A stretch of DNA of 64,000 nt from NCBI GenBank assembly GCA_023935145.1, contig CM043700.1:34753456-34817455 (forward strand). Reading direction: 5' to 3'. The notes beneath the pieces were generated by a model that searched no databases, was not told the origin of the DNA, and saw nothing but the letters and a program-made list of their open reading frames with translations. This stretch comes from Bretschneidera sinensis. Its lineage: Eukaryota > Streptophyta > Magnoliopsida > Brassicales > Akaniaceae. Within the stretch, counting starts at the first letter, position 1. Each line of letters starts with the position of its first letter. Shown here piece by piece: positions 11,293 to 23,323 of the stretch. The position numbers and the translations under genes are program-made.

Positions 11293-11863
11293 CTAGTTTG
11301 ACCTTTTTCTCACTTCCTCGGGTTTATTCATTGGTGGGATGTGTAGTAACTTACCACTTCGGGTCACAATGGCATTTACATCTTTCACATTTTCTTGTGC
11401 CATATGTTGACCGTGAGGTATGGACTGAGCTTGGGAAGGGAACTTACCTCGCTCAGTCACACTCAAGGAGCCCATTAATTTAGACATTTGGCTCCTTATT
11501 TCTTTGTTTTCCTCAACCACTTATGTAATTAAAGCCTCACACCTTTGGTTTGTCTTGCCTTGTGCTTCTATAAAAGTATGTAAAGTGTCTTCTAAAGAGT
11601 TCCTAGAGGATGAGGGTGCATGATAAGGTGCTAAGTATGATCTAGGGGGCTGTGCATGCTACTGATTTTCAGATTTCCAGCTGAAGTTGGGATGATTTCG
11701 CCACCCCATATTGTAAGTGTTAGAGAAGGGTACTGAAGGCGTCTTGTACATGCTTAAGGCATTATATTGTTCCTCATATAGCCCTCTCATGTCAACAAAT
11801 GTGGGGCAATCTTGAGTGGGATGATCAACCCCTCCACACACAAAACATGGTTCTAAAGGTTCG
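11293..11863 (-). pseudogene. Athila gag C-terminal part, cut by tandem repeat
   Basis: The frame at 11841-11659 has the end of a zinc knuckle (CGGVDHPTQDC after CFV, a CCHC motif) and then YNMGWRNHPNFSW, the hallmark gag tail of Athila. The frame at 11520-11293 has ENKEIRSQMSKLMGSLSVTE, which resembles a coiled coil, and IVTRSGKLL. Everything upstream of the knuckle is missing. At about 11863 the sequence passes within a shared GCTGGA into the tandem repeat. Confidence 0.7.
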
Positions 11864-12175
11864 GCTGGAAAAGTTGTATTATTGTCCCTTCGGTGGTGCC
11901 TTTATGTTGGTTTTTTGAAGGAAAGACTACTTCTGAATTCTATTTGCACTTGAGTTCATTATGGTAAACATTATATTTTTTTGTCCCTTCGGTGGTCCTT
12001 GTCCCTTTGTCATTTGAAGAAAGACTAATTCTGAATTCTAAATCAAATTGAATTCCATGCTAGCAAAGAGTCAAATGAATTTCATCCAGACAAACATCGT
12101 ATTGTTTTGTCCCTTCGGTGGTGCATTCCTGGTGGTTTTGAATTATTTATGGAAACATTCTATTCTTTTGGTCCC

Positions 12176-12382
12176 AAAGATATTTTAGAGGTTCATAAGG
12201 TCCATTTACAGGTCAATGCCATAAAGGACTATATGAAATCCTAACAACATCATGGCATGCTCAATTATCTCTTAACATAGCTATGTTAGGCTCTTTAACC
12301 ATTGTTGTAGCTCACCATATGTATTCCATGCCCTCTTTTCCATATCTAGCTACTGATTATGGTACATAACTGTCATTGTTCA
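12176..12382 (+). pseudogene. psaA: psaA fragment, copy 1
   Basis: Full span of the captured plastid segment. A missing A in GTTCATAAGGTCC shifts the frame after KDILEVHK. Confidence 0.85.
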
Positions 12383-13128
12383 TGTCTGTTGGTTTTTTGA
12401 AGAGAGACTGATTCTGAGTTCTAATTCTAATGGAATTCCATGTTGGAAAAGTTGTATTATTGTCCCTTCGGTTGTGCTTTTCTGTTGGTTTTTTGAAGGA
12501 AAGACTAATTCTGAATTCTAATTTGCACCTATATTCATTATGGTAAACATTATGTTTTTTTGTCCCTTTGGTGGTCATTGTCCCTTCGTCATTTGAAGAA
12601 AGACTAATTCTGAATTCTAAATTAAATTGAATTCCATGCTGGTAAAGATTCAAATAAATTTCATGCATATTGTTTTGTCCCTTCGGTGGTGCATTCCTGG
12701 TGGTTTTGAGTTATTTATGGGAAAAATTGCATTCTTTTGGTCCCTTCGATTGTGCATGTCCATTGGTTTTCTGACGAGAGGCTTATTCTAAATTCTAATT
12801 CTAATTGAATTTCATGCTGGAAAAGTTGTATTATTGTCCCTTTGGTGGTGCCTTTCTGTTGGTTTTTTGAAGGAAAGACTAATTCTGAATTCTATTTGCA
12901 CTTGAATTCATTATGGTAAACATTATGTTTTTTTGTCCCTTCGGTGGTCCTTGTCCCTTTGTCATTTGAAGAAAGACTAATTCTGAATTCTAAATCAAAT
13001 TGAATTCCATGCTGACAAAGATTCTAATGAATTTCATGTAGACAAACATCGTATTGTTTAGTCCCTTCGGTGGTGCGTTCTTGGTGGTTTTTAATTATTT
13101 ATGGAAAACATTGTATTCTTTTGGTCCC

Positions 13129-13184
13129 AAAGATATTTTAGAGGTTCATAAAGGTCCATTTACAGGTCAAGGCCATAAAGGACT
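13129..13184 (+). pseudogene. psaA: psaA fragment, copy 2 (interrupted)
   Basis: Only the first 56 bases are present, up to CATAAAGGACT. The Athila LTR begins at the next base. The rest of this copy does not reappear on the right side of the insertion. Confidence 0.8.
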
Positions 13185-13770
13185 TGATGAGAGTCATAAA
13201 ATGCATCTAAACAATACTTAATTGTTAGCATTTTAGGGTTGTAATCGCACTTTTATATGTTAATAACTCTAAAGTGATATTCATAAACCGTTGACTTAAT
13301 TCGATGCATTTTCAGGTGCTTTGCATCCAAAAGAGATGATAAAGCGATCCATGTTTAAAGCGCCAAAAGATCTCGCATGTCGGTTTTCGTATTTGTCCAA
13401 GGTTTAAACATGTCTAAACATGGTTCAAAGATGGTTCAAGTCTAAACCAAGGTTGGAGAAATAAAACACAATAAGTTAAAAGACTGCACACAAGTGTGTG
13501 CATCACTTTGGAGCAAGGTAAGGGTAGGCACACCACTTGGAAAGGAGTTTCACTAAATTGCCAGAATTTCCCGTGCAGATCAATCATCTTTTCAGATTAA
13601 ACTGTATTGATACAGGAAGAACCAGGAGATGAGCCATATATGTTTAGAAAGATTCGGAAGTCTATTTTCTGGAGAATTTTACGGTTCATAAAAAGGATTT
13701 TTCTAGAGAAAGTTATGGCAGTTTTAGTAGACACAGGTCAGGCCTCCAGATCAGCATCCACCTAGCGCCA

Positions 13771-13835
13771 CGCCCCTCACTTTCCAGCACTGCACCCTCA
13801 CTTTCCAGCACTGCACCCCTCACTTTCCAGCGCCC
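13771..13835 (+). repeat. 22-bp minisatellite in LTR
   Basis: Three tandem copies of a CTCACTTTCCAGCACTGCAC-like unit. The same block is kept in the second LTR at 19971-20035. Confidence 0.75.
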
Positions 13836-13908
13836 ACTCGTTCCAAGACCAAATTAGGGCTGCACAATGACATTTTCTGGACCAAAATGCCCCTAACTGC
13901 TTGTGCTC

Positions 13909-13916
13909 TATAAATA
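13909..13916 (+). promoter_or_regulatory. LTR TATA box
   Basis: TATAAATA, repeated in the second LTR at 20109-20116. It is the likely core promoter of the element. Confidence 0.5.
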
Positions 13917-14795
13917 CATCTTTAAGGAGTGTGCAGCCAGCATCATTAAGCTTGAAGGGGATCCAAGGGATCCAAATCCAGAATATTTCCAAGTCTCTTT
14001 AGGGCTGCAAATCAAGGGGAGAACATCCATATTGTTCATCCACCTTGAGCTCCATGGCCAACTAATCATCAAGTAAGGGAAAGGGATGAATCCTTAGGGA
14101 TTTGTTGTTCCTTACTTCCTGTTCTTGATTCATTTATATGGATTTATTGTTAAAACATTGTCTATGATTTACTCTTTGATTAAGTAAGAAGGATTTGAGT
14201 TCATGTGATAGCTGTTCTTTATATTCTTCTTCTTTTAGATTCTCTTAATCCGGTGATTGCATCCTTCTCCTCCACATAAGTCTAGTCAAGCTCTTCTTAT
14301 GTCAAGTTGTTTGGATGTAATTGATTTCGGTAGATTTATCTTATAGATCGGCCATTACTATGGTATCATTATTGCAATATATTGTTGTTTCTTGCTAATC
14401 TATAAGATAAATCATGTGTGCTTGAATTGAAATCAAAGAGTAATTTGTAGCAATTATATTAGAGTTATAAATGTGCTTGATTGAATATTTTCCGATTGCT
14501 TGTTTGGGATGTTAAATTTGCAATCGAGATAAAAACAATTGAATCAAGAGAGGACATAGGGAACGAACCTTGGGAGGATTCCCGGAACCTTGTTATTTCT
14601 CATTTATATTCTTCAATATATTCACACAACTCTTTTACACATTATTTCATTATCAAAACTCAAAATCTTTCGTTTAACTTTTATCGTTAGTATTAAAGTT
14701 TACACCTTCTTTGTAATTAACTTGTTTCCCTGTGGAATCGACACCCCAAAGTTGTACTAAAATAACTGTGTTATACTTTGGGCGTAATCAAATTT

Positions 14796-14813
14796 TGGTG
14801 CTGTTGCCGGGGA
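14796..14813 (+). promoter_or_regulatory. Primer binding site (tRNA-Asp type)
   Basis: TGGTGCTGTTGCCGGGGA lies 5 bp after the LTR end. It has two differences from the complement of the tRNA-Asp 3' end, TGGCGCCGTTGCCGGGGA. Confidence 0.8.
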
Positions 14814-15016
14814 AACACGCTTAAGTATAAGGAAGCTTGTCAACTTTGAGTGTGACGGTAAAAGAATTGTAAATATTTTTTTTTCAGCAGTTTGTAAATA
14901 CGGTAATATTGTTCCTTTACCTTTGTTTTGATTTTCTAATTTTCTTTTATTATTCTGTTTTATTTATATTATTTTCCTGTTTTATTTATTTTATTCCCCT
15001 CTAAATTAATTGGTGC
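14814..15016 (+). other. Leader before gag
   Basis: AT-rich untranslated leader between the primer site and the gag ATG, with T-rich runs. The same leader occurs after the second LTR (21017-21237). Confidence 0.6.
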
Positions 15017-16597
15017 ATGCTTAGACCGAGATATTCTCGAGGTAGATTCATTAGAGGACCCGAATTAGAGTTACTCTCTCCTTCCATGTCCGTTGGTGAA
15101 ACCTCGCCTAGATCAAACCATAGTGCACCTCCACACGAAAATTTAGAGGATTTTGTTAACATGGCCGATAACCCTAATGAGAATGTTGCTAGGATACTTA
15201 AAGACTACTTGCACCCTAGCCGAACGGCCACACCCTTTTGTATCATGTTCCCCCCTAATGCCCCACAACTTGAGTTTAAGCTAGGCATGATACAATTGCT
15301 ACCAACCTTCCATGGGTTTGAGAATGAAAACCCCTATGTCCACATTAGGGAATTTGAGGAAGTAGTAGCAACCTTTCAAGGTAGGGCTGAAATGGTAGAC
15401 ACTGTCAAACTTTGGTTTTTCCCTTTTTCACTTAAGGAAAAAGCCAAGACTTGGCTATACTCATTAAGGCCTAGGTCTATAGGTAGTTGGGATGAGATGA
15501 CCTGAGTTTTCTTCCAAAAACACTTCCCAACCCATAAGACCAACAACCTCAAGAGACAAATCTCAAACTTTGCACAAAAAGAGAGTGAAACCTTATATCA
15601 AGTTTGGGAACGTTTCAAAGACCTTTTAAATTCTTGTCCACACCATGGGTATGAGAGTTGGCGGGTAGTTAGCTACTTCTATAATGGACTCCTAAGTAGG
15701 GAGAGGCAATTCATAGAAATGATGTGTAATGGGGATTTTCTTCAAAAAGATCCCGATCAAGCCATAGATTTCCTAGATGACCTATCAGAAAAAGCCCACA
15801 CTTGGACAGGACCAAGTGTCATGGAAAGTACTAGGAGAAATCAACCTGCTGGAATCTACCAACTTAAGGAAGAGGACAGCCTTAAAGCCTGTTTAGAGGC
15901 CCTAACTAAGGAAATTGAAGTCTTAAGAACCAAGGATGCTAGAGCCCCCGAACAAGTTGCTATGGTAGAGTCCCGTGAGCCTTGTTTCATGTGTAATGGG
16001 GTAGATCATGTGCCTAGGGATTGTCCAACCTATTTTGAGATGAAAGGAGAGTGTAATGCTTTAGGTATACCCTCTAGCAAACCATACTCACCCTATTCTA
16101 ACACTTATAATCCCGGTTGGAAGAATCACCCAAATTTTAATTGGAGACCCGATACACAACCCCCTGCCCAATCTAGCACCCGTTGGAGATCCGATATACA
16201 ACCTCATCCCCACTCTAGTACCCAATGGCAACCGGAAGCAACCTCATCTAATGCACCACAACAATCTTTACCTTTGGAAGATACGTTTAAGTCATTTCTA
16301 CAGGTACATGCCAAGAGTGCGGAAGAACAAGGCAAGATAAATCAACGATTACTAGAAGAGCAAAAAGGGATCAAAGAGGAACAAAAGGAAATAAAAAGTC
16401 AACTCACCAAGTTGACTAGTTTCTTGACAGTCCAAGAACAAGGTCAGTTTCCTTCGCAGCCACAACAAAATCCAAGGGGACAACATATGGCACAAACCTC
16501 CGATCCAAAAAATCACAATATTAAAGAGGTTAATGCCATAATCACCCGCAGCAGTAAGAAAATTGATGGACCCACACTACCATCACATGATTCCTAA
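15017..16597 (+). pseudogene. Athila-type gag (one internal stop)
   Basis: The reading frame starts at the ATG at 15017 (MLRPRYSRGRF) and continues to 16597 with one TGA at 15503-15505, where relatives probably have Trp (DEMT-stop-VFFQKHFPTHKT). The retrotransposon gag domain spans about 15280-15720 (LGMIQLLPTFHGFENENPYV, then KLWFFPFSLKEKAKTWLYSL). The CCHC zinc knuckle CFMCNGVDHVPRDC lies near 15985, followed by YNPGWKNHPNFNW and a Q/K/E-rich probable coiled coil (EEQKGIKEEQKEIKSQLTKL). Gag would form the particle that packages element RNA. With one stop in 527 codons it is nearly intact, much better kept than the other retroelement genes here. Confidence 0.85.
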
Positions 16598-16661
16598 TAC
16601 CGTGAACAACAAGGATAAAGCCCCCAAGGAATAAGAGGCCCATGATGATTATTCTCCACCA

Positions 16662-17309
16662 GTGCCTTTCCCTCAAGCTCTCCTTAAACCTAAGGAGAGA
16701 AATTCAGCACTAAAAGGCGAGATTCTTGAACAACTTCAGCATGTTAAGATTAACCTCCCTCTTCTTCATGTTATAAAACAGATTCCTAATTATGCTAAAG
16801 TCATCAAGGATCTATGCACACTCAAGAGGAGGCACAATATTAAGAAGACTGCATTCTTAACGAAGCAAGCAAGTGCGGTAATTGATAGCATGACACCGCC
16901 CAAATATAAAGATCCGGGCTGTCCAACAATGGCTTGCCAAATTGGAAACAAATCTTGTGGCCAAGCATTGCTAGATTTGGGAGCTAGTGTGAACCTCATA
17001 CCATACTCCATGTACTTACAACTCGGTTTAGGTGAGATTAGACCAACCTCCGTGGTACTTCAACTAGCGGATAGATCGGTAAGAAAACCAAGAGGTATTG
17101 TAGAAGATGTTTTGTTGCAAATTGATAATTTCTATTATCCTGTTGACTCCTTGGTTTTAGATACTGTTTCTATGGTAAATACGGAGTCCAAAATTCCTTT
17201 GATACTTGGAAGACCATTCCTTGCCACCACCAATGCTCTTATTAATTGTAGGAATGGCCTAATGACATTATCATTTGGAAATAGTACTTTAGAGGTAAAT
17301 GTTTTCTGA
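16662..17309 (+). pseudogene. Athila-type aspartic protease
   Basis: Open frame of 215 aa beginning MPFPQALLKPKERNS. The gag-protease linker LPLLHVIKQIPNYAKVIKDL is followed by the protease site QALLDLGASVNLIPYSMYLQ and the second motif ILGRPFLATTNALINCRNGL. It is colinear with the minus-strand frame at 10218-11279. A frame change between 16597 and 16662 separates it from gag. After 17309 further Athila-like sequence continues in broken frames (QPFEEDECFDTYMIDKL, then QPCFEELLERS) to about 17640. No RT motif follows. Confidence 0.8.
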
Positions 17310-17639
17310 ATCTCAAGGCAACCATTTGAAGAGGATGAGTGTTTCGACACTTATATGATTGATAAGCTTAATTCGGAGGATGAGAACATTGAAGATAATT
17401 CTAACTCTTTGGAATTCCCTCCTAATAATTTCGAGTTCAATGATTCTTTAATTTATCCCCATGTCGTTAACGTTATTGATATTTGTGATAAGTCACAAGG
17501 ATTTATTAAGAAATCTTAGCAACCATGCTTTGAGGAGTTGCTTGAGAGAAGTCACATGGATGCGGGAATCAAATACCCTACTGCTGATAGTAAATGGGCA
17601 ACACCAAGAAAACTTGAGCCTTATGTGGTGGACTTTAAG

Positions 17640-17800
17640 TATTCCTTGCCAAAATATTAGTACTGAGGCCATTGAGTTTGGAGCCTCATTTTCAGCACCA
17701 TAATGAGGCCAGTAGTGAGAGTGGTGCAGTGTCTGGCTGAAGACATAAAATTTAGCGCTCATGGGAGGCACCCCATAGCATATCCTTTTATTTTTATTGT
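17640..17800 (+). other. Pol deletion junction
   Basis: Protease-downstream sequence runs within about 100 bp into GCTGAAGACATAAAATTTAG and CGCTCATGGGAGGCACCCCA, a motif that marks the end of pol in Athila-type elements. About 4 kb that would hold RT, RNase H, integrase and the env-like ORF is therefore missing. A closely similar end motif sits in the nested element at about 51690-51730 on the minus strand. Confidence 0.65.
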
Positions 17801-19376
17801 TTTTCATAATTCTTTTTCTTGTTTATTATTAGTATTTTATTGTTTTCCAGTTTTACTTTCGTATTTCTTTTTCATGGACAAATATACGAAACAGTTCAAA
17901 TGGTGGTGCACGATTCTCAGCTTCTGTGCACTTTTGGCTACAAAGGGAGTTTCCTTATCTTATGCTTCCATATTGAGGACAATGCCTATTTTAAGTTGGG
18001 GGTGGAGGAAACATATTCTTGTTTCTCGTGTTTTTCATTGAACTGCTTGGTGTCATTTTACCTTTTTGTTTGTTTTTAGCATGCTTTGTGTTAGTCTTGG
18101 AGTCAATTCATATGTCGATGATATGAGCCTAATTGAGATAGCATATAGTGGTTAGAAGAAGTTAAATCTTGCTTCGCTTTGAGAATAAATTAAGTGTCAA
18201 TTTTTCTTTGGTTTGAGACTCTGGTTTGTGGTAAGATTGCATGGTTAGTCTAAAGCATTTGGAGAAGTTTTATGTGCGATTGTTTTGTGAATACTTTTGC
18301 GGTCTCAACAAGCTCTAGAACTTATTTGATAATCACTTGAGGTGAAAATCATAGAATGCACACTACTTAGGATATGATGTAGGCCATTTTTGGGCGGTTT
18401 TAAGCCTTTTTAAACTTGCCCTTGTTATATTTATCACTAGTCACCTATTTTAGCCTTTTTTTCTTGAAAAGAAAAATTGAGCCTTGTTTTCTTTTCGATA
18501 AACCATTTACTTACCTTTATAAGCCTAAAAATATTTTATCCTTACCTTTCTTTTAAAAGAACTTAGTTATACACATGTTGTGAGAAGCACTTAAAAGGAG
18601 TAAGGGTGAAAATATGAGAAAATATTACTACCATACCCCAAGTACATTAAAAGAGATAAGTTGGGGGTTGTGGAAAAGAAAAGAAAAGAATGAAAGAGGA
18701 GGTGAATGGTCTTATGCCAAAATTAAAAAAAAAAAGAGAAAAAATGAATTATGGCAAAGAGAAAAGAAAAAAAATTGGTGATTTGTTGAAAGAAATGCTC
18801 AAAAAATGGTTGAAAGAGTTTGATGTTGAAGTAAGGTTATCTTGTGCTTAAAGTGGTTGTGTTTAAATTAAGAGACTTAGTTCTTTTATTTGTTTAAACT
18901 TTCTCGTTATTTCTTGACCTTTACCCTAGCCTAACGTTACAAGCTTATTAAAGACCTATTGATCCGATGTAGTGTGATTTTTCTACATAGTGGAGAGTGA
19001 TTTGATAAGTGAGCTTATGGAGCTTGATTTGTGATTGATGTCACGCAATTTAATATGTTTTTAGAGGCCAAGACTTATATTCATGCTATGTTGTGCATAA
19101 AATCATCCGGGTGTTCGGACTAATGTATTGTGGTAAGATGGATATTAAGAGTCGATAACGATTTTAAGGTTGACATTTGGGTTATTCTTGGGACTTGAGT
19201 GATATTTAATGATTCTATTTGTTGTATGTTATGCATGATTTTTGAGACAAAGATTTTTGAATCACTTTTGGTTAACACCAGCATTGCTGTATTTTGCTTT
19301 GATTTATAAATAAAGAATTCATTTCATGTCTTTCGCTTGAATTGCTAGGGACTAGCAATAAGCTAGTTGGGGGTTA
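17801..19376 (+). other. Athila 3' non-coding tail and PPT
   Basis: Homologous in reverse to 4119-5660. It includes an internal PPT-like TTTTAAGTTGGGGGTGG at 17989-18005, an A/G-rich tract at about 18650-18790, and the polypurine tract AGCTAGTTGGGGGTTA at 19361-19376, directly before the LTR. Confidence 0.7.
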
Positions 19377-20993
19377 TGATGAGAGTCATAAAATGCATCT
19401 AAACAATACTTAATTGTTAGCATTTTTAGGGTTGACCTCGGTTGTAATCGCACTTTTACATGTTAATAACTCTAAGTGATATTCATAAATCGTTGACTAA
19501 ATTTGATGCAGTTTCAGGTGCTTTGCATCCAAAAGAGATGATAAAGTGATCCATGTTTAAAGCGCCAAAAGATCTCGCATGTCAGTGTTCGTATTTATCC
19601 GAGGTTTAAACATATCTAAACATGGTTCAAAAATGGTTAAAGTCTAAACCAAGGTTGGAGTAATAAAATACAGTAAGTTAAAAGACTGTACACAAGTGTG
19701 TGCATCACTTTGGAGCAAGGTAAGGGTAAGCACACCACTTGGAAAGGAGTTTCACTAAATTGCCAGAATTTCCCGTGCAGATCAATCATCTTTTCAGATT
19801 AAACTGTATTGATACAGGAAGAACCAGGAGATGAGTCATATATGCTTAGAAAGATTCGGAAGTCTATGTTCTGGAGAATTTTACGGTTCGTAAAAGGATT
19901 TTTCTAGAGAAGTTATGGCAGTTTTAGTAGACACAGGTCAGGCCTCCAGATCAGCATCCACCTAGCGCCGCGCCCCTCACTTTCCAGCACTGCACCCTCA
20001 CTTTCCAGCACTGCACCCCTCACTTTCCAGCGCCCACTCGTTCTAAGACCAAATTAGGGCTGCACAATGATATTTTCTATACCAAAATGCCCCTAACTAC
20101 TTGTGCTCTATAAATACATCTTTAAGGAGTGTGCAGCCAGCATCATTAAGCTTGAAGGGGATCAAAGGGATCCAAATCCAGAATATTTCCAAGTCTCTTT
20201 AGGGCTGCAAATCAAGGGGAGAACATCCATATTGTTCATCCACCTTGAGCTCCATAGCCAACTAATCATCAAGTAAGGGAAAAGGATGAATCCTTAGGGA
20301 TTTGTTGTTCCTTATTTCCTATTCTTGATTCATTTGTATGGATTTATTGTTAAAACATTGTCTATGATTTACTTTTTGATTAAGTAAGAAGGATTTGAGT
20401 TCATGTGATAGTTGTTCTTTATATTCTTCTTCTTTTAGATTCTCTTAATCCGGTGATTGCATCCTTCTCCTCCACATAAGTCTAGTCAAGCTCTTTTTAT
20501 GTCAAGTTGTTTGGATGTAATTGATTTCGGTAGATTTATCTTATAGATCGGCCATTACTGTGGTATCATTATTGCAATATATTGTCGTTTCTTGCTAATC
20601 TATAAGATAAATCATGTGTGCTTGAATTAAAATCAAAGAGTAATTTGTAGCAATTATATTAGAGTTATAAATGTGCTTGATTGAATATTTTCTGATTGCT
20701 TGTTTGGGATGTGAAATTTGTAATCGAGATAAAAACAATTGAATCAAGAGAGGACATAGGGAACGAGTCTTGGGAGGATTCCCGGGAACCTTGTTATTTC
20801 TCATTTATATTTCTTCAATATATTCACACAACTCTTTTACACATTATTTTATTATCAAAACTCAAAATCTTTCGTTTAACTTTTATCGTTAGTATTAAAG
20901 TTTACACCTTCTTTTGCAATTAACTTGTTTTCCTGTGGAATCGACACCCCAAAGCTGTACTAAAATAACCGTGTTATACTTTGGGCATAATCA
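19377..20993 (+). mobile_element. Second LTR of plus Athila relative
   Basis: It starts TGATGAGAGTCATAAAATGC and ends GGGCATAATCA, 1617 bp. It is followed by another primer site, so it acts both as the 3' LTR of the left unit and as the 5' LTR of a second, truncated unit. Confidence 0.9.
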
Positions 20994-21403
20994 AATTTTG
21001 GCGCCGTTGCCGGGGAAACACGCTTAAGTACAAGGAAGCTTGTTAACTTTGAGTGTGACGGTAAAAAAATTGTAAATATTTTTTTTTCAGCAGTTTGTAA
21101 ATATGGTAATATTGTTCCTTTACCTTTGTTTTGATTTTCTAATTTTCTTTTATTATTTCTGTTTTATTTATTTTATTTTTCTTGTTTTTTTATTTTATTT
21201 CCCCTCTAAATTAATTGGTGATTGCTTAGACCGAGAGATTCTCGAGGTTGATTCATTAGAGGACCCGAATTAGAGTTACTCTCTCCTTCCACATGCGTTG
21301 GAGAAACCTTGCCTAGATCAAACCATAGTGCACCCCCATACGAAAATTTAGAGGATTTTGTTAACATGGGTGATAACCTAAATGAGAATGTTGCTAGGAC
21401 ACT
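20994..21403 (+). mobile_element. Truncated second internal start
   Basis: The primer site TGGCGCCGTTGCCGGGGA (20999-21016) matches the tRNA-Asp complement perfectly. The leader and about 165 bp of gag follow. The gag start codon is altered (GGTGATTGCTTAGACC instead of GGTGCATGCTTAGACC). The homology ends in GCTAGGACACTT, after which satellite (TCATTTGAAGAAAGAC) resumes. Confidence 0.8.
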
Positions 21404-21572
21404 TTATCATTTGAAGAAAGACAAATTCTGAATTCTAAATCAAATTGAATTCCATGCTGGCAAAGATTCAAATGAATTATATGCAGACAAACATCGTATT
21501 GTTTTGTCACTTCGGTGGTGCCTTCCTGGTGGTTTGAATTATTTATAGAAAACATTGTATTCTTTTGATTCC

Positions 21573-21780
21573 AAAGATATTTTAGAGGTTCATAAAGGTC
21601 CATTTACAAGTCAAGGCCATAAAAGACTATATGAAATCCTAACAACATCATGGCATGCTCAATTATCTCTTAACCTACCTATGTTAGGCTTTTTAACCAT
21701 TGTTGTAGCTCACCATATGTATGCCATGCCTTCTTATCCATAGCTAGCTACTGATTATGGTACAAAACTGTCATTGTTCA
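21573..21780 (+). pseudogene. psaA: psaA fragment, copy 3
   Basis: Full span. The frame is open until a TAG in place of TAT of YPYL (near 21743). Confidence 0.85.
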
Positions 21781-22328
21781 TGTCTATTGGTTTTCTGAAG
21801 AGAGACTTATTCTGAGTTCTAATTCTATTTGAATTTCGTGTTGGAAAAGTTGTATTATTGTCCCTTCGGTTGTGCTTTTTTAATGGTTTTTTGAAGGAAA
21901 AACTAATTTTGAATTATAATTCAAATTGAATTCCATGCTGGTAAAGATTCAAATGAATTTCATGCATATTGTTTTGTCCCTTCGGTGGTACATTCCTGGT
22001 GGTTTTGAATTATATATGGGAAACATTGTATTCTTTTGGTTCCTTTGATTGTGCATGTCTGTTGGCTTTCTGACGAGAGATGTATTCTAAATTCTAATTG
22101 AATTTCATGCTGAAAAAGTTCTATTATTGTCCCTTCGGTGGTGCTTTTCTGTTGGTTTTTTGAAGGAAATACTACTTCTGAATTCTATTTGCACTTGAAT
22201 TCATTATGGTAAACATTATGTTTTTTTGTCCCTTCGGTGGTCCTTGTCCCTTTGTCATTTGAAAAAAGACTAATTCTGAATTCTAAATCAAATTGAATTC
22301 CATGTTAGCAAAGATTTAAATGAATTTC

Positions 22329-22531
22329 ACAACATCCATTTAAGTTGAAGAAGTAGGAGGTAATCGATCTCTTTTTATCCCGGTCTGCTCCATAGTCCGA
22401 ATCTGCAAACCCTTCAAGGCAGATTGCATTACCCCTCTTCTCATACACCATCCCTACTTCTGGGCTTCCCTTCAAATACCTTAGCAACCACTTCATCCCA
22501 ATCCAATGCTCCTTTCCGGGATTACTCATAA
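22329..22531 (-). mobile_element. Copia RNase H fragment inside satellite
   Basis: 203 bp matching 25569-25771 of the nearby copia element with about three differences. It encodes the minus-strand stretch [20 protein letters not shown] to FNLNGCC. Its right edge coincides with the RT-deletion breakpoint of that copia element. It replaces part of a satellite unit, with no target duplication visible. Confidence 0.85.
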
Positions 22532-22555
22532 ACCATTGTTGTACCTCACCATATG
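22531..22555 (+). pseudogene. psaA: psaA fragment, copy 4 (remnant)
   Basis: Only about 25 bp, AACCATTGTTGTACCTCACC and ATATG, between the copia fragment and satellite GAAAAGTAGTATT. The right junction is identical to that of copy 8 at 29802. Confidence 0.7.
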
Positions 22556-23238
22556 GAAAAGTAGTATTATTGTCCCTTTGGCTGTGCTTTTCTGTTGGGT
22601 TTTTGAAGGAAATACTAATTCTGAATTCTAATTTGCTCTTGAATTCATTATGGTAAACATTATGCTTTTTTGTCCCTTCGGTGGTCATTGTCCCTTTGTC
22701 ATTTGAAGAAAGACTAATTCTGAATTCTAAATCAAATTGATTTCCATCCTGGCAAATATTCAAATGAATTTCATGCATATTGTTTTGTCCCTTAGGTGGT
22801 GCATTCCTGGTGGTTTTGAATTATTTATGTGAAAAATTGCATTCTTTTGGTCCCTTCGATTGTGCATGTCTGTAGGTTTTCTGACGAGAGACTTATTCTA
22901 AATTCTAATTCTAATTGAATTTCATTATGGAAAAGTGGTATTACTGTCCCTTTGGGGGTGCCTTTCTGTTGGTTCTTTGAAGGAAAGACTAATTCTGAAT
23001 TCTATTTGCACTTGAATTCATTATGGTAAACATCATGTTTTTTTGTCCCTTCGGTGGTCCTTTTCCCTTTGTCATTTGAAGAAAGACTAATTCTGAATTC
23101 TAAATCAAATTGAATTTCATGCTGGCAAAGATTCAAAAGAATTTCTTGCAAACAAACATCGTATTGTTTTGTCCCTTCGGTGGTGCATTCCTGGTGGTTT
23201 TAAATTATTTATGGAAAACATTGTATTGCTTTGGTCCC

Positions 23239-23323
23239 AAAGATATTTTAGAGGTTCATAAAGGTCTATTTACAGATCAAGGCCATAAAGGACTATATGA
23301 AATCCTAATAACATCATGGCATG
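23239..23323 (+). pseudogene. psaA: psaA fragment, copy 5 (truncated)
   Basis: First 85 bp only. At CATCATGGCATG it jumps to satellite TAGACAAACAT, consistent with recombination at a shared CATG. Confidence 0.8.

Larger units (their letters stand above)
2824..11863 (-). mobile_element. Athila-like Ty3/gypsy retrotransposon, 5'-truncated
   Basis: Minus-strand order from 5' to 3' is gag zinc knuckle, protease, RT, RNase H, integrase, GC-rich spacer, env-like ORF, long non-coding tail, polypurine tract and 3' LTR. An extra ORF after integrase and the LLDLG protease site are Athila features. The element interrupts a chromovirus at 2824 and is itself cut at 11863/11864, where tandem repeat starts inside gag. 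The 5' LTR, primer site and gag N-terminus are missing. Several stops and frameshifts make it non-functional. Confidence 0.85.
11864..13184 (+). repeat. Satellite array, segment 1
   Basis: This is the leftmost block of the approximately 375-bp tandem repeat. A unit carries four GTCCCTTCG-type boxes; in one unit these lie at about 12461, 12560, 12676 and 12739, and the next unit starts at 12834, a period of 373-374 bp. Units contain GAATTC several times. Two plastid psaA pieces lie inside (12176 and 13129). It is ended by the Athila LTR at 13185. Confidence 0.85.
13185..14790 (+). mobile_element. 5' LTR of plus Athila relative
   Basis: It starts TGATGAGAGTCATAAAATGC and ends GGGCGTAATCA, 1606 bp. 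It matches 19377-20993 with scattered substitutions and an approximately 11-bp gap near 13237 (a GACCTCG-containing stretch is present in the second LTR). A TATAAATA box lies at 13909-13916. Confidence 0.9.
13185..21403 (+). mobile_element. Gag/protease-only Athila relative, LTR-int-LTR-int
   Basis: Layout is LTR (13185-14790), internal region (14791-19376), LTR (19377-20993), then 410 bp of a second internal start (primer site, leader, gag start) before tandem repeat resumes. The internal region has gag and protease, but RT, RNase H, integrase and the env-like ORF are absent. That makes it a non-autonomous TR-GAG-like derivative of the Athila lineage. It interrupts a psaA-bearing satellite unit on the left. 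No target duplication can be tested because the right end is truncated. Confidence 0.8.
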
